In this document: positions 12,059 to 22,406 of the stretch, piece after piece
Layout of the letters: each line of letters starts with the position of its first letter
Numbering within the stretch: the stretch's first letter is position 1
From: Haematococcus lacustris
Taxonomy: Eukaryota > Chlorophyta > Chlorophyceae > Chlamydomonadales > Haematococcaceae
DNA length: 64,000 bases
NCBI GenBank assembly: GCA_030144725.1
Contig: JASKMD010000017.1
Coordinates: 8,880,200 to 8,944,199, forward strand
Direction: 5' to 3'
Translations under genes and position numbers: made by a program
The notes under the pieces: model-generated
The model's database searches: none
The model's input: the letters and a program-made list of their open reading frames with translations, nothing else
Told to the model about the DNA's origin: nothing

Positions 12059-12920
12059 CTATGCATTGTTGTTGCGGGCCCGGCCATCAATACCTCGGCG
12101 GTATTCTGCAGCCCGGTGCAGCCTCTGCCTGGCCTTGGGCAGCCGGTCATTGACCCGCTTGTAGCCCTGCTGGTACTCCTTGCCTATGGGGGGCAGAGCC
12201 TCCCTGTCCGTCCAGCTGCACAGCTCCAGGGGGCGCTGCATGCTCTCCCCAATGCGCTGGAAGTTGAGGCAGGGGTTGGTGTCCCGGTCCAGCCACCTGC
12301 CCCATGAGGGGGCCTGGGGTCGTGGCACTGGGCCAGGTGGAGGCTGGGCAGGGGGCTGGGCAGGGGGAGGGGGAGGGGGTGGGGCCTGGGCTGGGGGGAG
12401 GGGAGGGGGGGCCTGGGCAGGGGGAGGGGGGTCCTGGGCAGGGGGAGGGGGGGGGGTCCTGGGCAGGGGCAGGGGCAGGGGGGCCCTGGGCAGGCGGGTG
12501 CTGAGCTGGGGGAGGGGGAGGGGGGTTGGGCGGCACCTCATGGCACCACTTAAGGCCCCGCACAGCCTTAGAATGCCGCAGGCTCCATGCTGGGCGCAAC
12601 AGCCGCTGGTTGACCTGGCCTGCTGGGGGTACCCAGTCTTCGGGCCTAGGCTGGTCATTTGGCAGGTGCAGCTCACAAGGCTGGCGGGCATGCACAGAGG
12701 AGCTGACACGGGTGGTGCGGAACTCATCCACAATCACCAGCCTGTCTGGCCTGGGATCTGCGCTGGGCCTGCTGGGCTGCTCCACCACCCTGCGAAACCC
12801 CTCCCGCACCGCATTGGCCTTCCACCCACCCTGGCTGAAGCGGCCCGCTCCCAGGTACACCGCAACTCCCCTCTCTTGGTGGTAGTGCTGGCGTGACACC
12901 CACTTCATCCCATTCACCAC
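12059..12920 (-). pseudogene. Fanzor/TnpB-like nuclease fragment F3 (subfamily B)
   Basis: Minus-strand coding block starting after a TGCAG acceptor at about 12925: VVNGMKWVSRQHYHQERG, the glycine-rich YLGAGRFSQGGWKA, IVDEFRTTRVSSSV, QPCELHL, RPEDWVPPAGQV, RGLKWCHE, then a proline-rich insertion of about 65 residues, and GRWLDRDTNPCLNFQRIGES. It ends at TAG (12059-12061) after GRARNNNA. The two halves on either side of the Pro-rich insertion are in different frames, so an indel lies within the low-complexity DNA. The RuvC-III Asp is kept, and the zinc ribbon is degenerate with single Cys residues instead of CXXC pairs. RuvC-I would lie upstream of the (GGTCA)n array and was not found. Confidence 0.62.
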
Positions 12921-12925
12921 CTGCA

Positions 12926-13655
12926 GGTCAGGTCAGGTCAGGTCAGGTCAGGTCAGGTCAGGTCAGGTCAGGTCAGGTCAGGTCAGGTCAGGTCAGGTCA
13001 GGTCAGGTCAGGTCAGGTCAGGTCAGGTCAGGTCAGGTCAGGTCAGGTCAGGTCAGGTCAGGTCAGGTCAGGTCAGGTCAGGTCAGGTCAGGTCAGGTCA
13101 GGTCAGGTCAGGTCAGGTCAGGTCAGGTCAGGTCAGGTCAGGTCAGGTCAGGTCAGGTCAGGTCAGGTCAGGTCAGGTCAGGTCAGGTCAGGTCAGGTCA
13201 GGTCAGGTCAGGTCAGGTCAGGTCAGGTCAGGTCAGGTCAGGTCAGGTCAGGTCAGGTCAGGTCAGGTCAGGTCAGGTCAGGTCAGGTCAGGTCAGGTCA
13301 GGTCAGGTCAGGTCAGGTCAGGTCAGGTCAGGTCAGGTCAGGTCAGGTCAGGTCAGGTCAGGTCAGGTCAGGTCAGGTCAGGTCAGGTCAGGTCAGGTCA
13401 GGTCAGGTCAGGTCAGGTCAGGTCAGGTCAGGTCAGGTCAGGTCAGGTCAGGTCAGGTCAGGTCAGGTCAGGTCAGGTCAGGTCAGGTCAGGTCAGGTCA
13501 GGTCAGGTCAGGTCAGGTCAGGTCAGGTCAGGTCAGGTCAGGTCAGGTCAGGTCAGGTCAGGTCAGGTCAGGTCAGGTCAGGTCAGGTCAGGTCAGGTCA
13601 GGTCAGGTCAGGTCAGGTCAGGTCAGGTCAGGTCAGGTCAGGTCAGGTCAGGTCA
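12926..13655. repeat. (GGTCA)146 pentanucleotide array
   Basis: 730 bp of perfect GGTCA units (146 copies). On the minus strand it is (TGACC)n and abuts the TGCAG acceptor of Fanzor copy F3, so it fills the end of an intron or the flank of that copy. The reading frames through it are repeat artefacts. Confidence 0.97.
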
Positions 13656-13835
13656 TACCTTACGTTCAGTCCTTGAATAATAATAAAAAACAAACCCAAC
13701 TCGTTCAACACCACGTACAGAACCATGCAGTCCTTGCAGTCCTTGGTTCAGGGGCAACTGGAATGTGGACACCGCACCTTCAAGATCCACCCTCAACTGT
13801 GCAGTGGCATGCGGCGGTGATGCCCAGTGCATGAC

Positions 13836-14220
13836 TTACAGGTTGCTGGGCCTGGGCCTTGGCTGCTCAGTTTGGCAGCAGCTTAAACGCACTGCTGGGT
13901 ACTCCTTGCTTAGGGCAGGAGCCGCTGCTCGGCTTGGCCACCAGCACAAATCCACTGGGCGCCATGGGGCCTCTCCTGCCTGCTGGTAGTTGAGGGCTGA
14001 GGTGTGGTCCCTGTCCACTCCTCTGCCAAGGTCCCCAGGGATGTTCTGATGCACCTAGGGGTAGCTCATGAGCCCCTACACTGGTGGCTCAGGCCGCTGG
14101 CTCCAGGCTGACTGCAACAAGCAGTTCTGCACCTGACCTGGCCGGGGCTGTCGACATGCAGGCCTAGTGGACTTGCTGTGGCTTAGCTGCTCCTCACAGG
14201 GTTGGGAGGTGTATGCAGCT
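13836..14220 (-). pseudogene. Fanzor-like C-terminal fragment F4 (F1-like subfamily)
   Basis: Minus strand: CEEQLSHSKSTRP, GQVQNCLLQSAWSQRPEPPV, an in-frame TAG in place of the Gln/Arg before GLM, then GRGVDRDHTSALNYQQAGEA, ALSKEYP and a PRPRPSNL ending. The order and wording match F1 (GQVQNRLLRSAWS, KPKPSSL), so it is a decayed copy of that subfamily. The zinc-ribbon region and RuvC-III motif have substitutions, and the N-terminal half is absent. Confidence 0.55.
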
Positions 14221-14229
14221 GACTGAATC

Positions 14230-14456
14230 AGGCCAACAAAACTCATTCAACAAGGAACAACATGTCGGCCTGTGGGTAATCTCACTCAGCTACTCCAATC
14301 AAGTTGTAGCATCATCGGTCGCACCCTTGATGACTACCAACCCCACTCCGGTGGCACTCGTTCAAGGGGCTAATCCCCCTTGACCACTGGGCTCCTCATC
14401 AAAACTAACAGCTTAAATGCTTTGTAAGGCTGACAGCCTGTGTAAATTACCAGGGC
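14230..14456 (-). other. Conserved non-coding tail (candidate right end / omega-RNA region) of F5
   Basis: Directly follows the F5 stop codon on the minus strand and is nearly identical to 11835-12058 after F3, while the sequence beyond both differs. The outer end carries GGCCAACA and, about 30 bases inwards, TGTCGGCC, so the terminus can fold into a short hairpin. Confidence 0.5.
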
Positions 14457-14960
14457 CTACGCATTGTTGTTGCGGGCCCGGCCATCTATGCCTCGGCGGT
14501 ACTCTGCAGCCCGGTGCAGCCTCTGCCTGGCCTTGGGCAGCCGGTCATTGACCCGCTTGTAGCCCTGCTGGTACTCCTTGCCTATGGGGGGCAGAGCCTT
14601 CAGACCCTCATAGCTGCACAGCTCCAGGGGGCGCTGCTTGCTCTCCCCAATGCGCTGGAAGTTGAGGCAGGGGTTGGTGTCCCGGTCCAGCCACCTACCC
14701 CATGAGGGGGCCTGGGGTCGTGGCACTGGGCCAGGTGGAGGCTGGGCAGGGGGCTGGGCAGGGGGAGGGGGAGGGGGTGGGGCCTGGGCTGGGGGGAGGG
14801 GAGGGGGGGCCTGGGCAGGGGCAGGGGGGGGGTCCTGGGCAGGGGCAGGGGCAGGGGGGTCCTGGGCAGGGGCAGGGGCAGGGGGGCCCTGGGCAGGCGG
14901 GTGCTGAGCTGGGGGAGGGGGAGGGGGGTTGGGCGGCACCTCATGGCACCACTTAAGGCC
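14457..14960 (-). pseudogene. Fanzor-like C-terminal fragment F5 (subfamily B)
   Basis: Minus strand: RGLKWCHEV, a long proline-rich stretch coded by GGGGGCAGG-type low-complexity DNA, then GRWLDRDTNPCLNFQRIGES and GRARNNNA before the stop. It is almost identical to F3 over this part. Upstream, in place of the DEFRT block, it is joined to a different coding sequence (see 14990-15660), so the copy is chimeric or internally deleted. Confidence 0.6.
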
Positions 14961-14989
14961 CCGCAGGGGCATGGGGGGCTGTCTGACAG

Positions 14990-15660
14990 CCCTCTAGGCT
15001 GCGGTTCACGAACAAGACATAGCGCACCCTACACTCTATAGGCAGCCTGCCTGCCCCCCCTTTCCCTATAGAGTCCTGTCCCTCCCGCCACGTGGCCGGC
15101 AGGCCCAGCAGCCTCCTGTGCCTGACTACCTCTTCCTTCCACCAAGGCTGCCGCAGTACGCTGTTGGCCGGCAAGCGCCACTTGTGCTTTGGGTCCGGCT
15201 GGCTGTAGTCGAGGCGGCCTAGCACTAGCTGGGGGAAGCGCTTCTTCACCTCCCGGCTGAACCCACACCCCACCACCCCCATCGCCTTGCCCCACTTGTT
15301 GATGAACCGCCCCGGGTGCCGGTAGAACTCCTGGATGCTGGTGATGATGGTGGTGGCGTTGGCGTTGAGGGAGTTGAGGTCCCCTCGCAGGTGCACCTCA
15401 TCCAGCTGCTGGAGCATTGCCACCGGCCAAGCGCTGCTGGGCTGCTCAAAAACCGCCACCTCACCGGGCAGCAGCCTGATGCCGGGGTGGTGGGGGGCAC
15501 GCATCATGTGCTCAATCACGCTGGCTTTGGCGAGCAGCTGCATGGCATTCTTGATCTGTGCAATGTCGCGTGGGGCACACTGCGCCGCGTCGTCAGTTAG
15601 CTTCGGGGCCTTTCCTTGAGCTATGCGGCTTACCAGCTGCGGAGGGTGCTGGGGAGACGG
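14990..15660 (-). CDS. Unrecognised ORF upstream of F5, possibly N-terminal part of a mobile-element protein
   Basis: A continuous minus-strand frame runs from about 15648 (QHPPQLVSRIAQGKAPK) through an internal Met at 15543 to about 14990. It is compositionally normal, not low-complexity. Recognisable stretches are APRDIAQIKNAMQLLAKASV, MMRAPHHPGIRLLPGEVAVF, NANATTIITSIQEFYRHPG, WRLPANSVLRQPWWKEEVVR and CRVRYVLFVN. I do not recognise a family. It sits directly upstream of, and on the same strand as, the Fanzor C-terminal fragment F5, and could be the N-terminal region of that subfamily or part of another element. Its regular composition suggests recent coding function. Confidence 0.4.
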
Positions 15661-16144
15661 GGCGCTTGCAGTTCCTTTTCGGGGACATCACATGGACTGA
15701 GCAACACCATCGGAGCGGAGTGGCCGTGCTGGGTGGTGCATCAGGTCGCCATCCAACCGGAGTGGCGGCAACCGGAATGAGGCGGAAGTGAGATCCATTA
15801 CACATATCACTTGCAGGTGATGGCTTGCGAGGGGAGGAGTGGAGGCTACTGGTTCATGTGCACGGCGTGTCTGGTGCATTGCTTACTTCCGGCTGTGGTT
15901 ACGGGGTTACCCCTGCTGCATGCAAATAACATGTCACATGAGCTTCAGGCATCTGTCAACGAGGCAGCAGCCCTCACAGCCCAGCAGGCAACAAGCGCCA
16001 ATGCACGGCAGAACCAGGCAGAACCAGGTTCCTGTTGCTGCTGCCTCCTTTGGCCAGTCCATCACTGGCTGCATCCTTCCTGCTGCCAACACCACCCATC
16101 TTGCAACAACTGACTGCCTCTTGCAACAAAACCCAGTTGGTGGG

Positions 16145-17087
16145 TCAGCGGCTGCCACTCGTGAAGGGGCCAAGGCGGTGGGCCAGCAGCTGCCATTTGT
16201 ACAGGAGCTGAGGTGAGCTGACTGAATCAGACTGGGTAGTGCGGTACTGTGTGGCGGTACTGTGTGGCAGTAACCCTAACCCTAACCCTAACCCTAACAA
16301 GCGGTCCCGATACCTGATCTGTTGGGGGCTTCCAGCCTGCAGTCTGGTGGGTTTGCCACGTTTCAGCCGCCTCCCACAGGGCTGGGGGCTGCTCGTAGAT
16401 GAGCTGACCCGGCTGGTGCGGAACTTGCCCACTGTCACCACCTTGCCTGTCAGCCTGTTTGTTGGCTTAACGCTATCAAGCCTCTAAACATCTGGCGGCA
16501 GGCAGCCTGAGGCACAACATTGGCGCCTCCACCCACCCCGTGCGCCAATGCCAACGAAAACACCAGCGCCAGCAGAGAACATCACCAGCCGCTTGCGTGT
16601 CCCCCACTGCAGCACACACCCTGCATGGCACACAAGACATACCATGCGTATGACATTTTGAGAAGGACTGGGGACATGGCAAATAGCAGGTCATGTGAAG
16701 GGCATTCCACAGCCTCCGGCCCTGCCCCTCCCCCAGCCATTGGTTCACCCACATTGATGACGAACCACTCCAGGACTGTACCGCTGCCGTGGCTCTGCGC
16801 GCTGTACAGCCTGAGCTTCTGCTCTGCCCACTTAAGGCCCAGGTCCCTCTCCCTCTTTACTGCACCCCAAGTGGCCAGGGTGACGGCTGCATGTCGCTGG
16901 AGGGCCACCAGGGATTTGCTTGCCAGGTGCTGCAATTGACCTTGATGTTGTCATTCCATTGCTGATGTTGCGGCGGGCCTGGTCAAGCCCTGTAGAAGCT
17001 GCCCAGGATGCCGTACTCATCCACACCCCTAAGGCTGCTGCGCTAACTGCTTGGATGGGGCCAGGGTCTTACTCTGGGTGGCTGAAT
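16145..17087 (-). pseudogene. Decayed Fanzor-like copy F6
   Basis: Minus-strand pieces in the family order but in several frames with stops: QHLASKSLVALQRHAAVTLA and ATWGAVKRERDLGLKWAEQK (16935-16790), a garbled counterpart of the FFG..G..TRGGWG block (about 16600-16500), then MVTVGKFRTSRVSSSTSSPQ and CGRRLKRGKPTRL (16441-16350). The alignment then breaks at a short run of CCCTAA repeats (16271-16299). No intact RuvC-III motif was found. It is a pseudogene. Confidence 0.5.
16271..16299. repeat. Short interstitial CCCTAA repeat
   Basis: Just under five CCCTAA units lie inside Fanzor pseudogene F6, exactly where the homology to other copies stops. This is the human-type TTAGGG telomere unit, the same as at 57854-57929. 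Confidence 0.85.
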
Positions 17088-17298
17088 CAGCACCTTGGCC
17101 CTCAACCTCGAGCCTTCATTGCAGTCGAACACACTAGTTGTGGACCACTACAACACAGAGTTTTGCTGTGTGGTGTTCCTATCACATGGCATGCTCGTGG
17201 CCTATACATGGCATACACATGGTCATGGTCGCCTACCACCTACAGCATTGCCTGACCCCGGAGGGCTATGATGTAGAGTTGGCATGACAAAACATGCA
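17088..17298 (-). other. Conserved non-coding tail (candidate right end / omega-RNA region) of F7
   Basis: Follows the C-terminal end of F7 on the minus strand. It matches the tails after F8 (20514-20754) and F12 (51197-51451) base for base over long stretches, including GTTGAGGGCCAAGGTGCTG at the far end. Sequence similarity stops at that GGTGCTG in all three copies, which defines the element boundary at 17088. Confidence 0.55.
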
Positions 17299-18547
17299 CT
17301 AATTGAAAGCTGATGACAGCTCAACAAAGGGGGGGCACACACTTCTGTGCCTCAGCAGGCTGCTGATGCTGGGCCTTGGGTGGCTTGTCTCGCAGCCGCT
17401 TGTACCCCAGGCCCGAGTACTCCTTGCCCTTGGCGGGCAGCTTCCCCTGCTCTGGCCAGTAGCACAGCTCCAGTGGGCGCCACTTGCTCTCCCCAATGTG
17501 CTGCATGTTCGGCGCTGCATTGCAGTCCCTGTACACCCACCTGCCCGGCTGTGGTGCTGGCTTTGCCTTGGCAGCCTTGCCCTTGCCCTTTGTGGGCTCA
17601 GCTGCCGGCTCAGCCTTGGTGCGCTTGTTGAGGCTTGGCTGGCAGGGGAGTGCTGGGCCCAGGCTCTCAGGCTGGTGCCTGTGTGGCCTCCTGGCTGCTA
17701 CGTGGGGCCTGTGGGGGCTTGCGTGGGGCCACTACCGGGCACCACATCATGCCCCTCACTGGCTAGTCACGCTGCTGGCTCCAGGCTGGGCGCACCAGGC
17801 CCTGTTCCACCTGCCCTGCTGGGAGCTTCCAGTCTGCAGGCCTGGTGGCCCTGCGCTTGTTCAGCTGCCTCTCACAGTGCTGCTGGCCATTCACTGCTGA
17901 GCTGACCCGGCTGGTGCGGTGCTCATCCGCAAGCACCACCCTGCCCCGCCGCTGGTCTGTGCCCCTGGGCCTGCACACCACCTTGCAGCAGGCCCGCAGC
18001 ACCGCATCAGCACCCCAGCCCCCCCTAGTGCCAATGCCAGCTGCTCCAAAGAAGACCACCAGCTGCTTGGCATGCCCATGCCGCTGCATGGACAACTCTG
18101 CCATCTCCTCCTCCAACCACAGCCATGCACACAAAGCACACACATGGTGGCTGACATAGTGGCACACAGGTTAGGCATGGCACAGTCAACTACCTCTTCA
18201 CGTTATGCCTAACCCACCACCTCCCAGTCCCCTACCCTCCCTCTCTCCCACCCACCCTCACCTTCTTGAAGAACTGCTCCAGTGTCCGGTCCTGAGCTCC
18301 GTACAGCCTCAGCCACTGTTGTGCCCACTTGGGGTCCAGGTACACCTCCCACACCGCATCCCAGGTGGCCGGTGTCACGGCGGGCATTGTTCAGGCCACT
18401 GCCATGCCTGACGTGGCCCTTGGTCAGCTTCCACCGGCGCAGCTGGTCTGCCATCCGCTGGCCTGTCGCCGCATCCCACACCCCTGAGGCTGCACTGACT
18501 GCCCATGCCCATGCCCTGCAGAAGAATTGATCTTTAGGAACATGCAC
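17299..18547 (-). pseudogene. Fanzor/TnpB-like nuclease copy F7 (subfamily A), nonsense and frameshift mutations
   Basis: Minus strand, in order: SAASGVWDAATGQRMADQLR and RWKLTKGHVRHGSGLNNARR (from about 18490); then in another frame ATWDAVWEVYLDPKWAQQWL and TLEQFFKK; a probable intron (about 18262-18125); then LEEEMAELSMQRHGHAKQLV, FFGAAGIGTRGGWGA, VLADEHRTSRVSSAV and GQVEQGLVRPAWSQQRD followed by TAG (about 17764), where sister copies have CAG (Gln). After a shift it resumes with WVYRDCNAAPNMQHIGES, KLPAKGKEYSGLGYK and PPKAQ. The stop of sister copies (TAG) reads AAG here. The RuvC-I GIDPG region is replaced by unrelated residues. It is dead but well preserved, and F8 is a neighbouring direct repeat of it. 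Confidence 0.65.
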
Positions 18548-18970
18548 GTTATGCTTAGCATTGATGTGGGTATTGGTGAGGGCGCATATGCGTGGCCGTG
18601 CCTAGGTGCAAGTTGCAAGTTGCATGGAGTAATACCTGAACTCTTACACCATGCGCAGACAATTGTCGCTTGCTGACGGCTCGCAAGAGCATCGCAGCCG
18701 TACCTCCCTTCGCTCTCCAAATCACCACTGCCACTAGGCACGAGGTGCTACTCGAAGTTCGGGTCACGCACTTCGCGCCTGGCAGCTTCCGTGGGCAGTA
18801 TGCAGCTGGGTTTCGCCGCCAAGCAGGCAAAGGTGAAGCCGCCAGCAGCATCCCTTCCTCGCCCCCTGTGCTGGCCACCCCCCTTGAGCCTTGCTGTGCT
18901 GGCCCTCTGTGCTGGCCAGCGCCGTTGAGCAGCACAAGCACGAGCATCGACAAATGCAGATGCATAGTGC

Positions 18971-19714
18971 ATGCAGAACAAGGCAAAGAAGGCAAAGGCA
19001 AAGGCTAAAAAGCAAGCCCGGACAGAGCCCCAAGCTGGCGATGATGTTGCAATGGGAGATGCCACACCAGCTTCTGCAGCAGAGGCATCAGTGACAGGCA
19101 ATGTAGAGGAGGCCGCAGCAGAGATTGACTACACCATGCCATCAAAGCACAAAGACAAGGTGGCATTAAAGCGAGCACTCAAGGTTAAGGTTCGCCAGTT
19201 AAAGCAAAACAGGTAAGCATCTTGTTGGACATGCCCACCACCACCAAGCAACCATGTCATCACTCCTGTCAGGCTGACAGGATTGGGACAGCCTCAGGCA
19301 ATGTGATTGACTCCTGCAGCTGGTGGTGACTCCCATCCCTGTTTCTACACCATGACACCTTCGCAGCCACAGGATGTTCAGTGATGCTGGCTGCTGTTGC
19401 CCTGCCTAAGCTGCAGGAGCTGGGACTGACAGGCGTCATTGGTACCCGTCCCATCCGTGTGCTGCCGCAGGCAGAAGCTGTCAAAGAAGCCTGGAGCTAA
19501 CCAAACAGCTCGCAAACAAGTCAACGAGCAGTTGAAGACGCTCATCCAAGAGCAGCAGGTTGTGAATGCCAAGGCTCCCAGCACCACAGTCAGTGCAAGT
19601 AGTGTAGGCGGTGCTTTGAAGAAGTCAGGCAACAAGAAGAAAGCCAAAAAGGCAGCATTAGCGCCTCCTGCAGGTAAAGAAGCAGCGGGAGCAGCAGGCA
19701 TGGCTGTGGAATGA
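18971..19714 (+). CDS. Small basic two-exon protein of unknown function
   Basis: Exon 1 is 18971-19212, starting at ATG (MQNKAKKAKAKAKKQART). Exon 2 is 19470-19714, after a CCGCAG acceptor, ending at TGA. The junction restores AG|G (Arg) and keeps one frame, giving LKVKVRQLKQNR joined to QKLSKKPGANQTARKQVNEQ. The product is about 161 residues. It has a Lys/Ala-rich N-terminus, an acidic Ala-rich middle (VEEAAAEIDY), a strongly basic helical segment and a second Lys cluster (KKSGNKKKAKKAAL), which suggests nucleic-acid binding or a nuclear/nucleolar location. I recognise no family. It lies between Fanzor copies F7 and F8, but nothing suggests it belongs to them. The consistent splice joint is the main evidence that it is real. 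Confidence 0.55.
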
Positions 19715-20344
19715 CGGGGTCGTATGCAAGAGCAGAGGGTTGTATGCAAAGGGTCACCAGCTACACGGCTGGCACCGCTACCAGTTGCTGCCAGTAGTCT
19801 GCAGGTCCTGGGCGTGATAGCAGACCCCCTGGTGGCTCAGATGAGGCCCAAGCGTACATCAAGCGCCGGCATGCGGCGGAACACAGGTGCTGACCTGGGC
19901 TGCATGCGCTGTCAATAGTGTCGGCGTCATGCGCATGCCCTGTCAATAGTGTCAGGCTGCATGTGCTGGCTGCATGCGCTGGCTGCATGGGCTGGCTACA
20001 TAGGCTGCATGCGCTGTCAATACTGCCAGGTTCGGCAATAGTGTAGGTGAAAGGCACGGGGACATGATTCCACACACAAACAAAACGCCACCCCTAGTGA
20101 GGGGACCTGATCCTGCCTTTGCGGGCTGATGAGGGAGGTACTACGGGACATCCATGACAAGGTTGTGTACATGGCATAATCAATTGTGATGGTCTTTCTG
20201 TGATGTGATGAAAAAAACTGCTATTTATTCGTATTCAATCATGGTGACGCTTGCCACCAGCACTAGTGGCACTCGTCTGTGGATGGCACTAGTCTGACGC
20301 TTGTCACCAGCATTAGTTTATTTGTATTCAATCATGGTGACGCT
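19715..20344. other. Intergenic with a transposon-end-like block at 20146-20176
   Basis: No gene seen. 20146-20176 (ATGACAAGGTTGTGTACATGGC) is almost identical to the sequence just inside the right end of the 45.1-47.4 kb transposon (47389-47418), so it may be a remnant of a related element. Short direct repeats built on TGGTGACGCTTG and ACCAGCACTAGT occur at 20240-20345, and TGCATGCGCTGTCAATA repeats lie at 19900-20035. Confidence 0.45.
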
Positions 20345-20455
20345 TATGATAGTTGTTACACTAAGCAGGTAGGGCTTGGGTAGATACAAGCCAACCCCCA
20401 TAGGTAAAAGACTGAGAAGAGAACAGAAAAAGAAGGGGAAAGAGAAGAAGAAAAC
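20345..20455 (-). mobile_element. Detached 5' fragment of a subfamily-A Fanzor element
   Basis: About 110 bp closely similar to 22355-22455, the sequence at the 5' (left) side of copy F8: GTTACACTAAG, GATACAAGCCAACC and GGTAAAAGACT in the same order and orientation. It lies only 60 bp beyond the right end of F8, as expected for two copies in tandem with the second mostly deleted. Confidence 0.5.
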
Positions 20456-20513
20456 GACAGCAACGAGAACCTTTGTCACCAGCACTAGTCTGTGCTGTTC
20501 TATCATCGCTAGC

Positions 20514-20754
20514 CAGCACCATGGCCCTCAACCTTGAGCCTTCATTGCAGTCGAACACACTAGTTGTGGACCACTAAAAAACGGTGTTTTGTCTGTGTGG
20601 TGTTCCCATCACATGGCATGCTCATGGCATACACATGGTCATGGTCGCCTACCACCTACAGCATTGCCTGACCCCGGAGGGCTATGATGTAGAGTTGGCA
20701 TGACAAAACATGCACTAATTGGAAGCTGATGACAGCTCAAAGGGGGGGCACACA
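20514..20754 (-). other. Conserved non-coding tail (candidate right end / omega-RNA region) of F8
   Basis: Begins right after the F8 stop and ends at GGTGCTG (20514-20520), the same boundary as at 17088 and 51451. It is slightly shorter than the F12 tail because a block of about 18 bp is missing near 20620. No reading frame is present. Confidence 0.55.
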
Positions 20755-22406
20755 CTAATGTGCCTCAGCAGGCTGCTGCTGCTGGGCCTTGGGTGGCTTG
20801 TCTCGCAGCCACTTGTACCCCAGGCCTGAGTACTCCTTGCCCTTGGCGGGCAGCTTCCCCTGCTCTGGCCAGTAGCACAGCTCCAGTGGACGCCACTTGC
20901 TCTTCCCGATGCGCTGCATGTTCAGCGCTGCATTGCAGTCCCTGTACACCCACCTGCCCGGCTGTGGTGCTGGCTTTGCCTTGGCAGCCTTGCCCTTGCC
21001 CTTTGTGGGCTCAGCTGCCGGCTCAGCCTTGGTGCGCTTGCTGCGCTTGACTGGCAGAGGAGTGCTGGGCCCAGGCTCTCAGGCTGCTGCCTGTGTGGCC
21101 TCCTGGCTGCTACGTGGGGCCTGTGGGGGCTTGCGTGGGGCCACTACCGGGCACCACATCATGCCCCTCACTGGCTGGTCACGCTGCTGGCTCCAGGCTG
21201 GGCGCACCAGGCGCTGTTCCACCTGCCCTGCTGGGGGCTTCCAGCCTGCAGGCCTTGTGGCCCTGCGCTTGTTCAACTGCCTCTCACAGGGCTGCTGGCC
21301 ATTCACTGCTGAGCTGACCCGGCTGGTGCGGTACTCATCCACAAGCACCACCCTGCCCCGCCGCTGGTCTGTGCCCCTGGGCCTGCACACCACCTTGCAG
21401 CAGGCCCGCAGCACCGCATCAGCACCCCAGCCCCCCCTAGTGCCAATGCCAGCTGATCCAAAGAAGACCACCAGCTGCTTGGCATGCCCATGCCGCTGCA
21501 TGGACAACTCTGCCATCTCCTCCTCCAACCACAGCCATGCACACAAGGCACACACATGGTGGCTGACATAGTGGCACACAGGTTAGGCATGGCACAGTCA
21601 ACTACCTCTTCACGTTATGCCTAACCCACAACCTCCCAGTCCCTCACCCTCCCTCTCTCCCACCCACCCTCACCTCCTTAAAGAACTACTTCAGTGTCCG
21701 GTCCTGAGCTCCGTACAGCCTCAGCCACTGTTGTGACCACTTGGGGTCCAGGTACACCTCCCACACCGCATCCCAGGTGGCCGGTGTCACGGCGGGCATT
21801 GTTCAGGCCACTGCCATGCCTGACGTGGCCCTTGGTCAGCTTCCACCGGCGCAGCTGGTCTGCCATCAGCTGGCCTGTCGCCGGATCCCACACCCCTGAG
21901 GCTGCACTGGCTTCCTGGGTGACGCCGGGGTCAATGCCTACCCCAATCTGGGTGGCTGGATTGAACACAAACTGTCGTGTTTCAGCTAGGCCCTTGCCAA
22001 TGCGGGGCAATCCCAACTCATGGGCCGCTACACCTGGGGCTGCCACTGGGCTGCTGTTGCTACTGGAGGGGCCTGCTGCTGAGGGTTGCGCAGGAGGGGT
22101 TGGGAAGGGGCGGGTGTAGTGCACACACACACTGACGCCATCTGTCTCTACCGTCCTCTCGAACTCAAACCCCTGATTGGCCAGCCTCCCCGTGCTGAAC
22201 CACCTGTTCCAATGCGCGCTACGGGCTGGCTCTGCGGTGAACACATCCGCTGTCTCCCTCGTGAGCCCCAGCTGCTGGCACACCCCGTGGAGCACCCTGC
22301 TGTCCATCTTGATGAAGTGCACCCCCACCCTGGCCAAGGGGGTGAGGGTAGTAGTAGTTGTTACACTAAGGAGGTAGGGCTCGGGTGGATACAAGCCAAC
22401 CTCCAA
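20755..22406 (-). CDS. Fanzor/TnpB-like RNA-guided nuclease homologue F8 (subfamily A), most complete copy, frameshifted
   Basis: Read on the minus strand from 22406. The N-terminal part has VGVHFIKMDSRVLHGVCQQL and TVETDGVSVCVHYTR (near 22140), then a Ser/Pro linker and the RuvC-I motif GVGIDPG (Asp codon near 21930). RWKLTKGHVRHGSGLNNARR follows. A frame change leads to ATWDAVWEVYLDPKWSQQW, and a probable intron (about 21675-21540) comes next. The second part (21579-21079) has LEEEMAELSMQRHGHAKQLV, FFGSAGIGTRGGWGA, LVDEYRTSRVSSAV, QPCERQL and RGMMWCP. A final frame (20949-20755) has WVYRDCNAALNMQRIGKSK, the RuvC-III Asp motif. The order TDG, GIDPG, E-[FY]-RTS, a Cys pair region and RD.NAA.N is that of TnpB/Fanzor proteins, which cut DNA guided by an omega-RNA. 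The zinc ribbon is degenerate, and at least two frame changes make this copy probably inactive. Confidence 0.68.

Noticed and set aside
12893..13834. 313-codon GQVRS repeat protein
   Set aside because: It consists of the (GGTCA)146 array plus short random ends.
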